From Limnobacter thiooxidans (lineage in GTDB: Bacteria > Pseudomonadota > Gammaproteobacteria > Burkholderiales > Burkholderiaceae_B): a DNA stretch of 64,000 nucleotides. A program made the translations under genes and the position numbers. The notes beneath the pieces are model-generated. The model did not search any database. It was not told the DNA's origin and saw only the letters and a list, made by a program, of their open reading frames with translations. Positions 47,396-55,497 of the stretch are shown here, piece after piece (position 1 is the first letter of the stretch; each line of letters opens with the position of its first letter). The stretch is taken from positions 3,348,001 to 3,412,000 of the forward strand of contig NZ_AP028947.1 of NCBI RefSeq assembly GCF_036323495.1, in the 5' to 3' direction.

Positions 47396-48865
47396 TTATT
47401 GTTGGGTGTTCTGTTCTTGAAGGCACAGCGCAAAAACTTCGCTGCTGCGGTTGCTTTGGCCAAATACCTCGGGACTACAATACGTGGCCTGCGGTGCAAA
47501 GGGGCCCATTACCGTGTCCAAGTTTGCACCTTTTTCAACATTCTGTATGGCTTGTGTGAATGTTGGGTTGTGCAACATGTGGCGGTACAACAGCACCTGA
47601 TCGGGATATGGGCCCCAAGGCAGCCACAGAAAGCCGTTGGCCGCGGTGGCGTTGGCAGGCCGGTCGGCCGGGTCGGAAATCACAACCGTGAAAAAGCCGT
47701 TTTGATCGAGCGGCACCTGATAATCGGCTGCGCAATCGGTGTAACGCTGGGTGACAAACTCATTGCCGCACAGGGACCAGTATCGAAGTTGTTCCGTGCC
47801 GAATGGCACACCTGCCTGCCCACGGTAGGTCGGCGCTTTGGCACGAAGCAGCGCAATGCTGCCGCCTTTTCGATCAAAGGCTGTGGTGGTGTAGGCGTTG
47901 TGAATGTTGCTTAAAAAACCACCCGAGCCGGAATCGACGCGCCCGCCCAAGGCGCTGGTGTCTTGCCCGGTTGCATTACCGAGAATGCGAAACACGGTGT
48001 CGCCCAAGCTGAAGAATTTGCCTGTGGTGGGCGGGTAGCTTGCCGTGGGAAAAGGCAAGGCCAACTGGTTGGGGTAATCAAGCCCCAGCAACAGGTCGTT
48101 GATACCCAAGGGGGGCAAAGCACCGCCCAGGTTGGGCAAGACAGGTTCAGCACAGTTGGGCAGGGTGCCCAGCTCGCGACTGCCGTCGGCGGTTTCAAGT
48201 GTAAGCGTGGGCAGACCCACGCCGCCGTCCATGAATTCGCCCGCTTCGGACACATAGACCCGGTACATGAACAGCGCCAGTGCATTCGGAACGTCCAAGG
48301 GGCCAAGGTTGACGTTGCCGGTGTAGAAGGTGTTGGGCTTGCGGGGAGAGTTGGGGGCCGAGGTGGGATTTTGAGTGGCGTTCTGGACACGCGATGGACC
48401 GTATTCCAGGTAGGCGGTGTATTTCCCACCGGGTGCAGCATTTTCGTTTTGAAATGAATTCACAGATCCGCTGTTGGGGCTTAATTCCACATCGGCCAGT
48501 GCGTCGGTGGGGCGCAGCGCCACATCGTAGGCGTTGTAGGAAAAGTAACGCGCGTCGGGGTATCGGCCATCAATTCGCAAACGGGTTTGTGGCGACACGG
48601 GCGCTGCGGCCACCCAGTACTTGGCTTCGCTGTCGGGAAAGGCGATGTTGGCCTTGTCGGGGTCAGAAGCAGCCAGCCAACCACAACCCAGCCCCAAGGG
48701 CATGCTGGACACAGAAGCCCCCATGGCTTGCGCCAGAGATTCGCTGCTGAGCACATTGGTTGCGTTAGAGGGTGTGGCGGACGCTGTACTGGAAGTGTCT
48801 TCCGACGAGCAGGACGCCAGAAACGCGAAAGCCACCCCGGCCATGACTACCTGTGAAAGTTTCAC
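47396..48865 (-). CDS. Lipoprotein of unknown function, paired with the DUF1329 gene
   Basis: 489 residues from the GTG at 48865 (GGGAGA six bases before), rather than a TTG 39 bases upstream. Lipoprotein signal VVMAGVAFAFLASC with cysteine ~20, then a Ser/Thr-rich linker. The mature part has RYFSYNAYDVALRPTDALAD, and near the end RYWSLCGNEFVTQRYTDCAADYQVPLDQNGFFTVVISDPADRPAN, which resemble the strand and Cys pattern of proteins with DUF1254/DUF1214-like domains. Function not known. Upstream inverted repeat at 48911-48928 probably controls it. Confidence 0.75.
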   Translation of the reverse strand: MKLSQVVMAGVAFAFLASCSSEDTSSTASATPSNATNVLSSESLAQAMGASVSSMPLGLGCGWLAASDPDKANIAFPDSEAKYWVAAAPVSPQTRLRIDGRYPDARYFSYNAYDVALRPTDALADVELSPNSGSVNSFQNENAAPGGKYTAYLEYGPSRVQNATQNPTSAPNSPRKPNTFYTGNVNLGPLDVPNALALFMYRVYVSEAGEFMDGGVGLPTLTLETADGSRELGTLPNCAEPVLPNLGGALPPLGINDLLLGLDYPNQLALPFPTASYPPTTGKFFSLGDTVFRILGNATGQDTSALGGRVDSGSGGFLSNIHNAYTTTAFDRKGGSIALLRAKAPTYRGQAGVPFGTEQLRYWSLCGNEFVTQRYTDCAADYQVPLDQNGFFTVVISDPADRPANATAANGFLWLPWGPYPDQVLLYRHMLHNPTFTQAIQNVEKGANLDTVMGPFAPQATYCSPEVFGQSNRSSEVFALCLQEQNTQQ

Positions 48866-48910
48866 GCATGTCTCCCGATTTTTAGTTATATTCTTGTTAA
48901 TCAACCTAGA

Positions 48911-48928
48911 TTAATACCAAGGTATTAA
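48911..48928. promoter_or_regulatory. Perfect inverted repeat between TetR and lipoprotein genes, probable operator
   Basis: TTAATACC (48911-48918) and GGTATTAA (48921-48928) pair around AA. It stands in the 100-base gap between the divergent lipoprotein gene (start 48865) and the TetR gene (start 48966), the normal place for an operator read by the neighbour regulator. Confidence 0.65.
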
Positions 48929-48965
48929 GCAAGGCAAGTGGAATATTACTCACAAAAACAAGCAC

Positions 48966-49625
48966 ATGAACAAACCAGCCGTCTTGACCACTGACACCGT
49001 TGATACTCGGGAAAAGCTTTTGCGGATTGCCTTGAACGAGTTTGCGAAGCATGGCATTGAAGGGGTTTCCTTGAGCCAGATTCGCCAGTTGTCAGGCCAA
49101 GGCAACAGGTCTGTGGTGCACTACCACTTCAAGACCAAAGCACGCCTGGTCGAAGAGGTGGTGGAATTTGCGACCAGCCGGCTGGATGTGTATTGCAAAC
49201 AAGCGCATGCTGAATTTGCCCTTGGCAAGCCCGAGCACAAAGAGTGGGTTCGATTGAGCGAACTGATCTTTGACCCGTTTTTAAAGTTATTCGCCAGCGG
49301 ACAAACTGGCGCCACCTGCATTCAGTTTTTATCCCGCCTGACCTGGCAAACCGGCGAGCAGGGTCAACGATTTCTGACCCGCTTTTTCAACCCCTACATG
49401 GAAGTATTCTCCCCTGCCTTGCAGACCCTGCTGCCCCGTTATTCCGAAGCCCAGTTGCGTTTCAAGATTCACCTGGCGGTAAACACGGCCATTCACGGCC
49501 TGGCCGACTTTTCAATGGTGATGCACGATGAAGGCCTGCTGCCACTGGTCAGCCAGGCCGATGGCCCGAAAGAGATGCGCAGGCTTTTTCATGACTATGT
49601 GAGTGCGGGGTTGAGAGGAAATTAA
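48966..49625 (+). CDS. TetR/AcrR family transcriptional regulator
   Basis: 219 residues. The N-terminal helix-turn-helix is clear: TREKLLRIALNEFAKHGIEGVSLSQIRQLSGQGNRSVVHYHFKTKARLVEEVV (~14-66). The C-terminal ligand domain is all helix, and effector unknown. It is divergent from the DUF1329/lipoprotein pair and probably represses it through the inverted repeat at 48911, perhaps responding to a lipid or hydrophobic compound. The end overlaps the convergent photolyase gene by 4 bases. Confidence 0.88.
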   Translation: MNKPAVLTTDTVDTREKLLRIALNEFAKHGIEGVSLSQIRQLSGQGNRSVVHYHFKTKARLVEEVVEFATSRLDVYCKQAHAEFALGKPEHKEWVRLSELIFDPFLKLFASGQTGATCIQFLSRLTWQTGEQGQRFLTRFFNPYMEVFSPALQTLLPRYSEAQLRFKIHLAVNTAIHGLADFSMVMHDEGLLPLVSQADGPKEMRRLFHDYVSAGLRGN

Positions 49626-50998
49626 ACCCGGTTTTGCCGCATGGCGTGCAAACGGGCCTTGCCCTGCTTAAGGGATTCTGCGTTGTCGATGAGAGGTGCC
49701 GGGTATTGGTTGGTGCCATGTTCAGGCAACCAACGCCGCACGAATTCGCCCTTGGGGTCTTGTTCAGCCTGTTGTTTCAGTGGATCGTAAACCAGCATTT
49801 GTGAAAAATGGCTGGTGCCGGAAGCAATACGAACTTGCCCGTAGTGAATGGCGGGCTCGAAGTCCAGAAACTGCTGAGCCAGGTACAAGGCCACCGGTTG
49901 CCAGGGTAAACCGAGTTGCACGCAGGCAAACGACACCAACGTGGCCCTTGCCCGCATGTTCAGCCAACCGGTTTGAAACAGACAACGCTGTAAGGCGTCG
50001 ATGTAGGGATAGCCGGTTTTTCCTTGCTGCCAGGCCTGCAAGTGGGCGGCGTTGATTTCAAAAGGCTCACCCTGGTAGAAGGCATCGGTTTCAAGCCCGG
50101 TGTGGCTCTCGAACTGTTGAAAGTAGCCTTGCCGCCAGATGAGCCGATCGACATAAAAGCGGGCTGCATCTTCCACCTTGGCTATCGCATGTGGATCGCC
50201 CTGCCCGTGCACGGTGTTCACCAAGACATTGAGCTTTTGCAGCACTTCGCGGTCGCTGACCACGCCATAGGCCAGGTAAGGCGACAGGCGAGAACAACCA
50301 TTCCACGCCTTCAGGGGGCTTGAAATTGAAAATGGGTAAGCCTTCAGTTTTGCTGGAGTAAAGAACTTTGCTGCCACCGCCCGCGCTTGGGTGCGGCCGC
50401 CTTTCATGCGCAAGGGTTTGTCGGCGCCTGCGGCCAGGGGCACGTTGCTGCGGTTCAAGTCCTGAGGTGGTCGCGGGGCAAAAAAAGCAGACAAATCCCG
50501 CCCAGCCGGGTTCTTGATGGGTTCTTGGGCCGCGCGGTCCAGGTAGGTTTGAAAACTCGGCTTTTCTTCAAGTGCTCTGAAAAACGATGCACCCCGCTGC
50601 ACATTGTTCTGCGGCAACTCGATGAAAGCAACACCCACGCTGCGGCACCAAGCCGCTACCGCCTTGTCTCGTTGAAATTGCACAAGCTGGGTGGTTTCCT
50701 GGTGCGCCCACAGGTGGGTGAATTTGTACTGCGCGTGCAGGTCAGCCAACACGTCCACTACCTCGCCCAACTCCTCATGCAGGTAACCGCCCACTGCGCG
50801 GAACTGCTGCTGCAAATCGTCCAGGCATTCATGCACAAAGGCCTGGTGCTGGCGTGCCGTGTGGGGGTCTGCAAGGTGACTAGGTTCGTGGATGTACAGG
50901 GGCAACACCAAACCATGGTGTTTGGCGTTGCGCATGGCCTCGAAAAGCGGCAGGTGGTCGCTTAAGCGCAAATCCCGTTTGAACCACAACACCTGCAT
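49622..50998 (-). CDS. Photolyase/cryptochrome family flavoprotein
   Basis: 458 residues from the ATG at 50998 (AAAAGG about nine bases before). The N-terminal Rossmann domain begins MQVLWFKRDLRLSDHLPLFEA, and the FAD-binding helical domain includes KAWNGCSRLSPYLAYGVVSDREV, RLIWRQGYFQQFE, KTGYPYIDALQRCLFQTGWLNMRARATLVSF (the conserved W-N-x-R-x-R region) and GTSHFSQMLVYDPLKQQAEQDPKGEFVRRWLPE. The 'S-G-T-x-x-x-x ... Y-P/D-P-x-K-Q' ending differs from the class I type 'G-T-G-N-D-A-R ... F-N-P' and matches a distinct bacterial photolyase-like subgroup. Repair of UV-damaged DNA or blue-light sensing. Confidence 0.85.
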   Translation of the reverse strand: MQVLWFKRDLRLSDHLPLFEAMRNAKHHGLVLPLYIHEPSHLADPHTARQHQAFVHECLDDLQQQFRAVGGYLHEELGEVVDVLADLHAQYKFTHLWAHQETTQLVQFQRDKAVAAWCRSVGVAFIELPQNNVQRGASFFRALEEKPSFQTYLDRAAQEPIKNPAGRDLSAFFAPRPPQDLNRSNVPLAAGADKPLRMKGGRTQARAVAAKFFTPAKLKAYPFSISSPLKAWNGCSRLSPYLAYGVVSDREVLQKLNVLVNTVHGQGDPHAIAKVEDAARFYVDRLIWRQGYFQQFESHTGLETDAFYQGEPFEINAAHLQAWQQGKTGYPYIDALQRCLFQTGWLNMRARATLVSFACVQLGLPWQPVALYLAQQFLDFEPAIHYGQVRIASGTSHFSQMLVYDPLKQQAEQDPKGEFVRRWLPEHGTNQYPAPLIDNAESLKQGKARLHAMRQNRV

Positions 50999-51019
50999 GC
51001 CAAACATCCTTTTACTACT

Positions 51020-51877
51020 TTACAGGGGCTGCAAAACCCCGGCGGCCAACAAGCCCAGCACCACAAAACCCAGCACGACCCGATAGGCCACAAACAGGCC
51101 ATAACCGCGTGTGCTGACAATTTTCAGAAACCACACAATGACCGCATAACCCACGAAGAAGGCGATGAACGTGGCCAGCGCCGTGTTGGCTGGGCTGACA
51201 GGGCCTGCCACACCCCAGCTTTTGTACAGCTGGTAAAAGCCAGACGCAAACACGGCGGGCACAGCCAGCAGGAAAGAATATCGGGCCGCCGCTTCACGGG
51301 TGTAGCCCATCAGCAAACCGGCGGTGATGGTACCGCCTGAACGGCTGACGCCGGGTATCAGGGCCAGGGCCTGAGCAAAGCCGAACACAATGCCGTCGCG
51401 CCAGGTCATGTCGCGCAGCTCGGTTTGGCGTTTGCCCACCTTGTCTGCCAACCCCAGGATCAAGCCAAACACGATCAGCATGATGGCGGTTAGGTAGAGG
51501 TTGCGCAGGTAGGTTTCAATCAGGTCTTGAAACAGCAGGCCCAGCACCGCAATTGGCAGTGTGCCCACAATAACCAGCCAGCCCAGTCGAGCATCTGAGC
51601 GGGCATCCGGACTGGACGGTGTGTTGCGCTTGAATGACGCACACCAAGCCAGGAAGATCCTGGCAATATCTTGCCTAAAGTAGACCAACACCGCCAACTC
51701 GGTACCCAACTGCGTGATGGCCGTGAAGGCCGAGCCGGGGTCAAGCCCGGAAGGCAACATGGGGCCGATGATGCGCAAGTGCGCACTGGATGAAATGGGC
51801 AGAAACTCGGTAAGCCCCTGGATCAAACCCAAAATCACAGCTTCAAGCCAGCCTACGCCGTTGCTTGTAACAAACAT
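51020..51877 (-). CDS. uppP: Undecaprenyl-diphosphate phosphatase
   Basis: 285 residues from the ATG at 51877 (AGGAA 7 bases before). Conserved BacA/UppP motifs: [24 protein letters not shown] near the start (Gln/Glu and S-S-A-H catalytic region) and [18 protein letters not shown] (P-G-x-S-R-S-G-x-T). About eight membrane helices. It recycles undecaprenyl pyrophosphate for peptidoglycan and surface polysaccharide synthesis and gives bacitracin resistance. A plausible but coincidental neighbour of the sugar operon on the other strand. Confidence 0.95.
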   Translation of the reverse strand: MFVTSNGVGWLEAVILGLIQGLTEFLPISSSAHLRIIGPMLPSGLDPGSAFTAITQLGTELAVLVYFRQDIARIFLAWCASFKRNTPSSPDARSDARLGWLVIVGTLPIAVLGLLFQDLIETYLRNLYLTAIMLIVFGLILGLADKVGKRQTELRDMTWRDGIVFGFAQALALIPGVSRSGGTITAGLLMGYTREAAARYSFLLAVPAVFASGFYQLYKSWGVAGPVSPANTALATFIAFFVGYAVIVWFLKIVSTRGYGLFVAYRVVLGFVVLGLLAAGVLQPL

Positions 51878-52085
51878 GGTGAATTCCTGGTAACTGGTCA
51901 AACATGGAAAGAAAAAGCCTTCAACACAACGGAGCACGCCGTTGTTGGGCTATTTTCAATGCGCCACTATAGCAAGCCTGAACGGGGGAAAACGATTTTC
52001 TGAAGGGGAAACAGGCCTGATATTTAACAAATGATTACAAGTGCTTGCAGACATAATGAACAAAATCGAATAGAAAGGCTTGGGT

Positions 52086-53204
52086 ATGGACAATCGGAAA
52101 ATTTATGTGACGCAGCCTGCGCTGCCGCCGCTTGCGGAGTTCATCCCGTACCTGCAGGAAATCTGGAACAGCAAAACCCTCACGAACAACGGACCTTACC
52201 ACCAACAGCTTGAAAAAGCGCTGTGTGAGTACCTCGGTGTGCCCCACATTGCCCTGTTCTGCAATGGCACCATTGCCTTGATGACCGCGCTGAAGGCGCT
52301 TCGCATTCAGGGCGAGGTGATTACCACCCCCTATTCCTTCGTGTGCACTAGCCATTCCCTGCTGTGGAATGACCTGCAACCCGTGTTTGTGGATGTGGAC
52401 CCGGTGACATTGAACCTGGATCCCCGCCGAATCGAAGAAGCCATTACCCCGCAGACCAGCGCCATTTTGCCTGTGCACTGTTATGGCCTGCCTGTCAACA
52501 CCGTTGAAATTCAGCGCATTGCCGATGTGTATGGTCTGAAAGTGATTTACGACGCGGCACACGCCTTTGGCGTAAAACAAAAAGGCGAGAGCATTTTGAA
52601 TGCGGGCGACTTGTCGGTGCTCAGCCTGCACGCCACCAAGGTGTTCAACACCTTCGAAGGCGGCGCGATTATTTGCCAGGACGAGAAAACCAAGCAGCGT
52701 ATCGATTACCTGAAGAACTTTGGTTTTGCCGATGAAGTGACGGTGATGGCACCGGGTATCAACGGCAAGATGAGCGAACTGAACGCCGCCATGGGCCTGC
52801 TGCAATTGAAATACGTGGACGAGGCCATTGAAAAGCGCCTCCGCATTCAGGCCCTGTACCGTGAGCTGCTGGCCGATGTGCGTGGAATTGAACAGCTGGC
52901 TGTGCCCGATGACGTGGAATGGAACGGTGCGTACTTCCCGGTTTTTGTGAACGGCCACTACCCGATTTCACGCGATGCCCTTTACGCCCGATTGCAGGAA
53001 CACGGCATTCACGGCCGGCGCTATTTTTTCCCGCTGATCAGCAGCATGCCGATGTACCGTGGCCTGCCTTCAGCCAACCCCAGAAAGCTTCCCAATGCCC
53101 ACCAGGCAGCCGAGAAGGTACTTTGCCTGCCGATCTTCCCTGATCTGGCGCTGGAAGACGTGGCCAAAATCTGCGTGATTATTGACGAGGCCAGCCGTGG
53201 CTAA
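52086..53204 (+). CDS. DegT/DnrJ/EryC1/StrS family aminotransferase
   Basis: 372 residues, ATG at 52086, with AAGG about nine bases before. PLP-binding pattern of nucleotide-sugar aminotransferases: FCNGTIALMTAL (~58-69), TPYSFVCTSHSLLW, IYDAAHAFG (Asp ~156 for the pyridine N), and the Schiff-base lysine in LHATKVFNTFEGG (K ~185). It likely adds an amino group to a keto-sugar nucleotide such as a dTDP-4-keto-6-deoxyhexose, giving VioA-, FdtB- or WbpE-like products; which one cannot be said. First gene of the cassette; overlaps the next gene by eight bases. Confidence 0.9.
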   Translation: MDNRKIYVTQPALPPLAEFIPYLQEIWNSKTLTNNGPYHQQLEKALCEYLGVPHIALFCNGTIALMTALKALRIQGEVITTPYSFVCTSHSLLWNDLQPVFVDVDPVTLNLDPRRIEEAITPQTSAILPVHCYGLPVNTVEIQRIADVYGLKVIYDAAHAFGVKQKGESILNAGDLSVLSLHATKVFNTFEGGAIICQDEKTKQRIDYLKNFGFADEVTVMAPGINGKMSELNAAMGLLQLKYVDEAIEKRLRIQALYRELLADVRGIEQLAVPDDVEWNGAYFPVFVNGHYPISRDALYARLQEHGIHGRRYFFPLISSMPMYRGLPSANPRKLPNAHQAAEKVLCLPIFPDLALEDVAKICVIIDEASRG

Positions 53205-54342
53205 GGTGTTGTTGGTTGACACCAACTTTTCATCAGGGCCTATCCTGAATTTCCTGCGCAACGCGGGCCACACCGTGGTGTTTGCCGGTGGCAACCCGCG
53301 CGACTTTCTGGCCAAGGCCACGCCGGGTTATCAGCAACTGGACTATTCCAACCCGGCAGCACTGGCCGACCTGTGCACGCGGCTGGGTATCGAATACCTG
53401 GTGCCGGGCTGTAACGACAGGTCGTATTATTCCTGTGCAGAAGTGGCCGATCGCTTGCACTTTCCCGGCATTGACAGCCTGTACGCCACTGAAACAATCA
53501 ACCACAAACAGAAATTCAGAAGCTTTGCGCAAGGCGAAGGGCTTTCGGTGCCCCGCGTGTTCAACGCCGATGAAACGCCCAACTGCCACGTGATTGTGAA
53601 ACCAGTGGACGCCTACAGCGGCCGGGGCATCACGGTTGTTCAGGCGGGTAATGAAGCGCAACTGAAACAAGCACTGGAGACCGCCCGTGCTGAATCCAAA
53701 AGCGGCGACTGCCTCATGGAAGAGTTTGTAGATGGCCAGTTGTACAGCCATTCCGCCTTCGTGGTGAATGGCCGGGTGCTGCAGGACTTTGTCGTGATTG
53801 AGCATGGCTCGGCCAACCCTTTCGTGGTGGACACCAGCCACATTGCGCTGGATTTTCCTGAAGACATTCACCGCCGAATTCGCCGTGAAATTGAACACAT
53901 GGCCCAAAGCCTTCGCCTGTGCGATGGTTTGATTCACACACAGTTCCTGTTGAAAGGCGAAAAATTCTGGCTGGTTGAAGTGACCCGCCGTTGCCCCGGC
54001 GACCTGTACAGCCAGTTGATTGAACTTTCAACAGGTTTTCCCTATGTGGCAAGTTACACCAAGGGATTTTTGGGCCGGCATGCTGCACCTGGACCGGCAA
54101 AACAGCAATTCATTTTGCGCCACACAGTTACCCTTCCCCATGAAGGCTTGCTGCAACACCTGCATTTCAAGCACCCGCTTCACCTTGAACGCTGGGTACC
54201 CATTGCCAGCACGGGCGACTTGGTGGCACCCAGCCCCGCCGGGCGAATTGCCTTGTTGTTTGCCCGCTGTGCAAGCGCAGCCGAACTGCAAACACTGGCA
54301 CGGCATGCCGTGAACCGGCAGCTTTACACCTTCAACGGTTAA
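53197..54342 (+). CDS. ATP-grasp family ligase
   Basis: 381 residues from the GTG at 53197, with GAGG six bases before and 8-base overlap with the aminotransferase. N-terminal pre-ATP-grasp part starts AKVLLVDTNFSSGPILNFLRNAGHTVVFAGGNP. ATP-grasp signatures: VKPVDAYSGRGITVVQ (~P-loop-like strand), CLMEEFVDGQLYSHSAFVVNG, and late THTQFLLKGEKFWLVEVTRRCPGDL, where Glu and Arg/Asn-type residues bind Mg-ATP. It forms an amide or similar bond, for example joining an amino acid to the amino group of the sugar made by its neighbour. This role is inferred. Confidence 0.85.
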   Translation: MAKVLLVDTNFSSGPILNFLRNAGHTVVFAGGNPRDFLAKATPGYQQLDYSNPAALADLCTRLGIEYLVPGCNDRSYYSCAEVADRLHFPGIDSLYATETINHKQKFRSFAQGEGLSVPRVFNADETPNCHVIVKPVDAYSGRGITVVQAGNEAQLKQALETARAESKSGDCLMEEFVDGQLYSHSAFVVNGRVLQDFVVIEHGSANPFVVDTSHIALDFPEDIHRRIRREIEHMAQSLRLCDGLIHTQFLLKGEKFWLVEVTRRCPGDLYSQLIELSTGFPYVASYTKGFLGRHAAPGPAKQQFILRHTVTLPHEGLLQHLHFKHPLHLERWVPIASTGDLVAPSPAGRIALLFARCASAAELQTLARHAVNRQLYTFNG

Positions 54343-54355
54343 GGACAACCCAGCC

Positions 54356-55492
54356 ATGAACGCATTGAAACCTTTGCACAAGCCCATCAAGGTGGCCATG
54401 ATTGGTGGCGGCGTGAATTCAGCCGTGGGCCGTGTGCATGAAATTGCCATGAAAATGGACAATGAATTTGAATTGGTGGCGGGCTGCTTCAGCCGCAACG
54501 CGGAATTCAATGCCGAGTCAGGTCGCCAGTACAACGTGCCGAAAAACCGTTTGTACCCCAGCGCCGAAAAACTGATTGAGGCCGTGGCCCATGAAGTGGA
54601 TGCGATCGTGATCGCCACGCCGATTCAGTCGCATGCGCAGTACATACACCTGGCACTTGACCACAATTTGCGCGTGATTTCGGACAAGCCACTGCTGGCC
54701 ACCGTCAATGAATGCAACGCCTTGTTGAAACGGGTACCGGCTGACAACGCCCAGGTGTTTTCAATTTTCAATTACACCGGCTACCCGGCCGTGCGGGAAA
54801 TGAAACGCCGCGTGGAAAGTGGATCCATCGGCACCGTGTTCAAGGTGATGGTGGAAATGCCGCAAGATTCCTACATGCGATTGAAAAACCAGAACAAGAC
54901 GCACGCCATTCAGGCCTGGCGACTTGAAGACGGCGATATCAGTTGCGTGTCGCTCGACCTGTTCGTGCACCTTCACAGCCTGGTGAATTTTGTGTGTGGC
55001 AACACGCCGCAGGCCGTAAATGCTTGGTCGCGCGCAATCACCAATGTGGCTCCCGGGCTGATTGATGAAGTGGATGCCGTGATTCGCTACAGCGACAACC
55101 TGATTGTGAACGCGTGGTACGGCAAGGCCGTGCTGGGTTACCGCAATGGTTTGCGTATTCGCGTGTTTGGGACAAAGGGCAGCCTTCAATGGCACCAAGA
55201 AAACCCGGAACTGATTGACGCGGCAGACGATGCAGGCAACCGGATGATATTGGACCGGATTGCCACAGAAAGTACCATCACAGCCCTTCCCCGCTACAAC
55301 CGTTTCAAGGCAGGCCACCCTTCCGGTTTTATCGAGGCCTTTGCCAATTACTACGCCGACATTGCACAGGCCATGCGGGATGAAAAACTGAATGCCTACA
55401 CGCTGTCGATGGGGGTGGCTGCCGAAGGTTTGGCCCTGAGCCAGGCCATTGCACAAGCGTCTGCCAGCGGGCAGACAGTTGAACTGGGTTGA
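54356..55492 (+). CDS. Gfo/Idh/MocA family oxidoreductase
   Basis: 378 residues. Rossmann NAD(P) motif KVAMIGGGVNSAVGRVHEIA (~11-30), the family's IATPIQSHAQYIHLALDHNLRVISDKPLLATVNEC (E/D-K-P lysine ~ position 105) and a C-terminal sheet domain. It oxidises or reduces a sugar or sugar nucleotide with NAD(P). In glycosylation cassettes such enzymes make the keto-sugar used by the aminotransferase. Fourteen bases after the ATP-grasp gene, 6 before the next. Confidence 0.9.
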   Translation: MNALKPLHKPIKVAMIGGGVNSAVGRVHEIAMKMDNEFELVAGCFSRNAEFNAESGRQYNVPKNRLYPSAEKLIEAVAHEVDAIVIATPIQSHAQYIHLALDHNLRVISDKPLLATVNECNALLKRVPADNAQVFSIFNYTGYPAVREMKRRVESGSIGTVFKVMVEMPQDSYMRLKNQNKTHAIQAWRLEDGDISCVSLDLFVHLHSLVNFVCGNTPQAVNAWSRAITNVAPGLIDEVDAVIRYSDNLIVNAWYGKAVLGYRNGLRIRVFGTKGSLQWHQENPELIDAADDAGNRMILDRIATESTITALPRYNRFKAGHPSGFIEAFANYYADIAQAMRDEKLNAYTLSMGVAAEGLALSQAIAQASASGQTVELG

Positions 55493-55497
55493 ATGAC

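Noticed and set aside
52035..52958. A 307-codon minus-strand frame opposite the aminotransferase gene
   Set aside because: Shadow of a gene with full PLP motifs.
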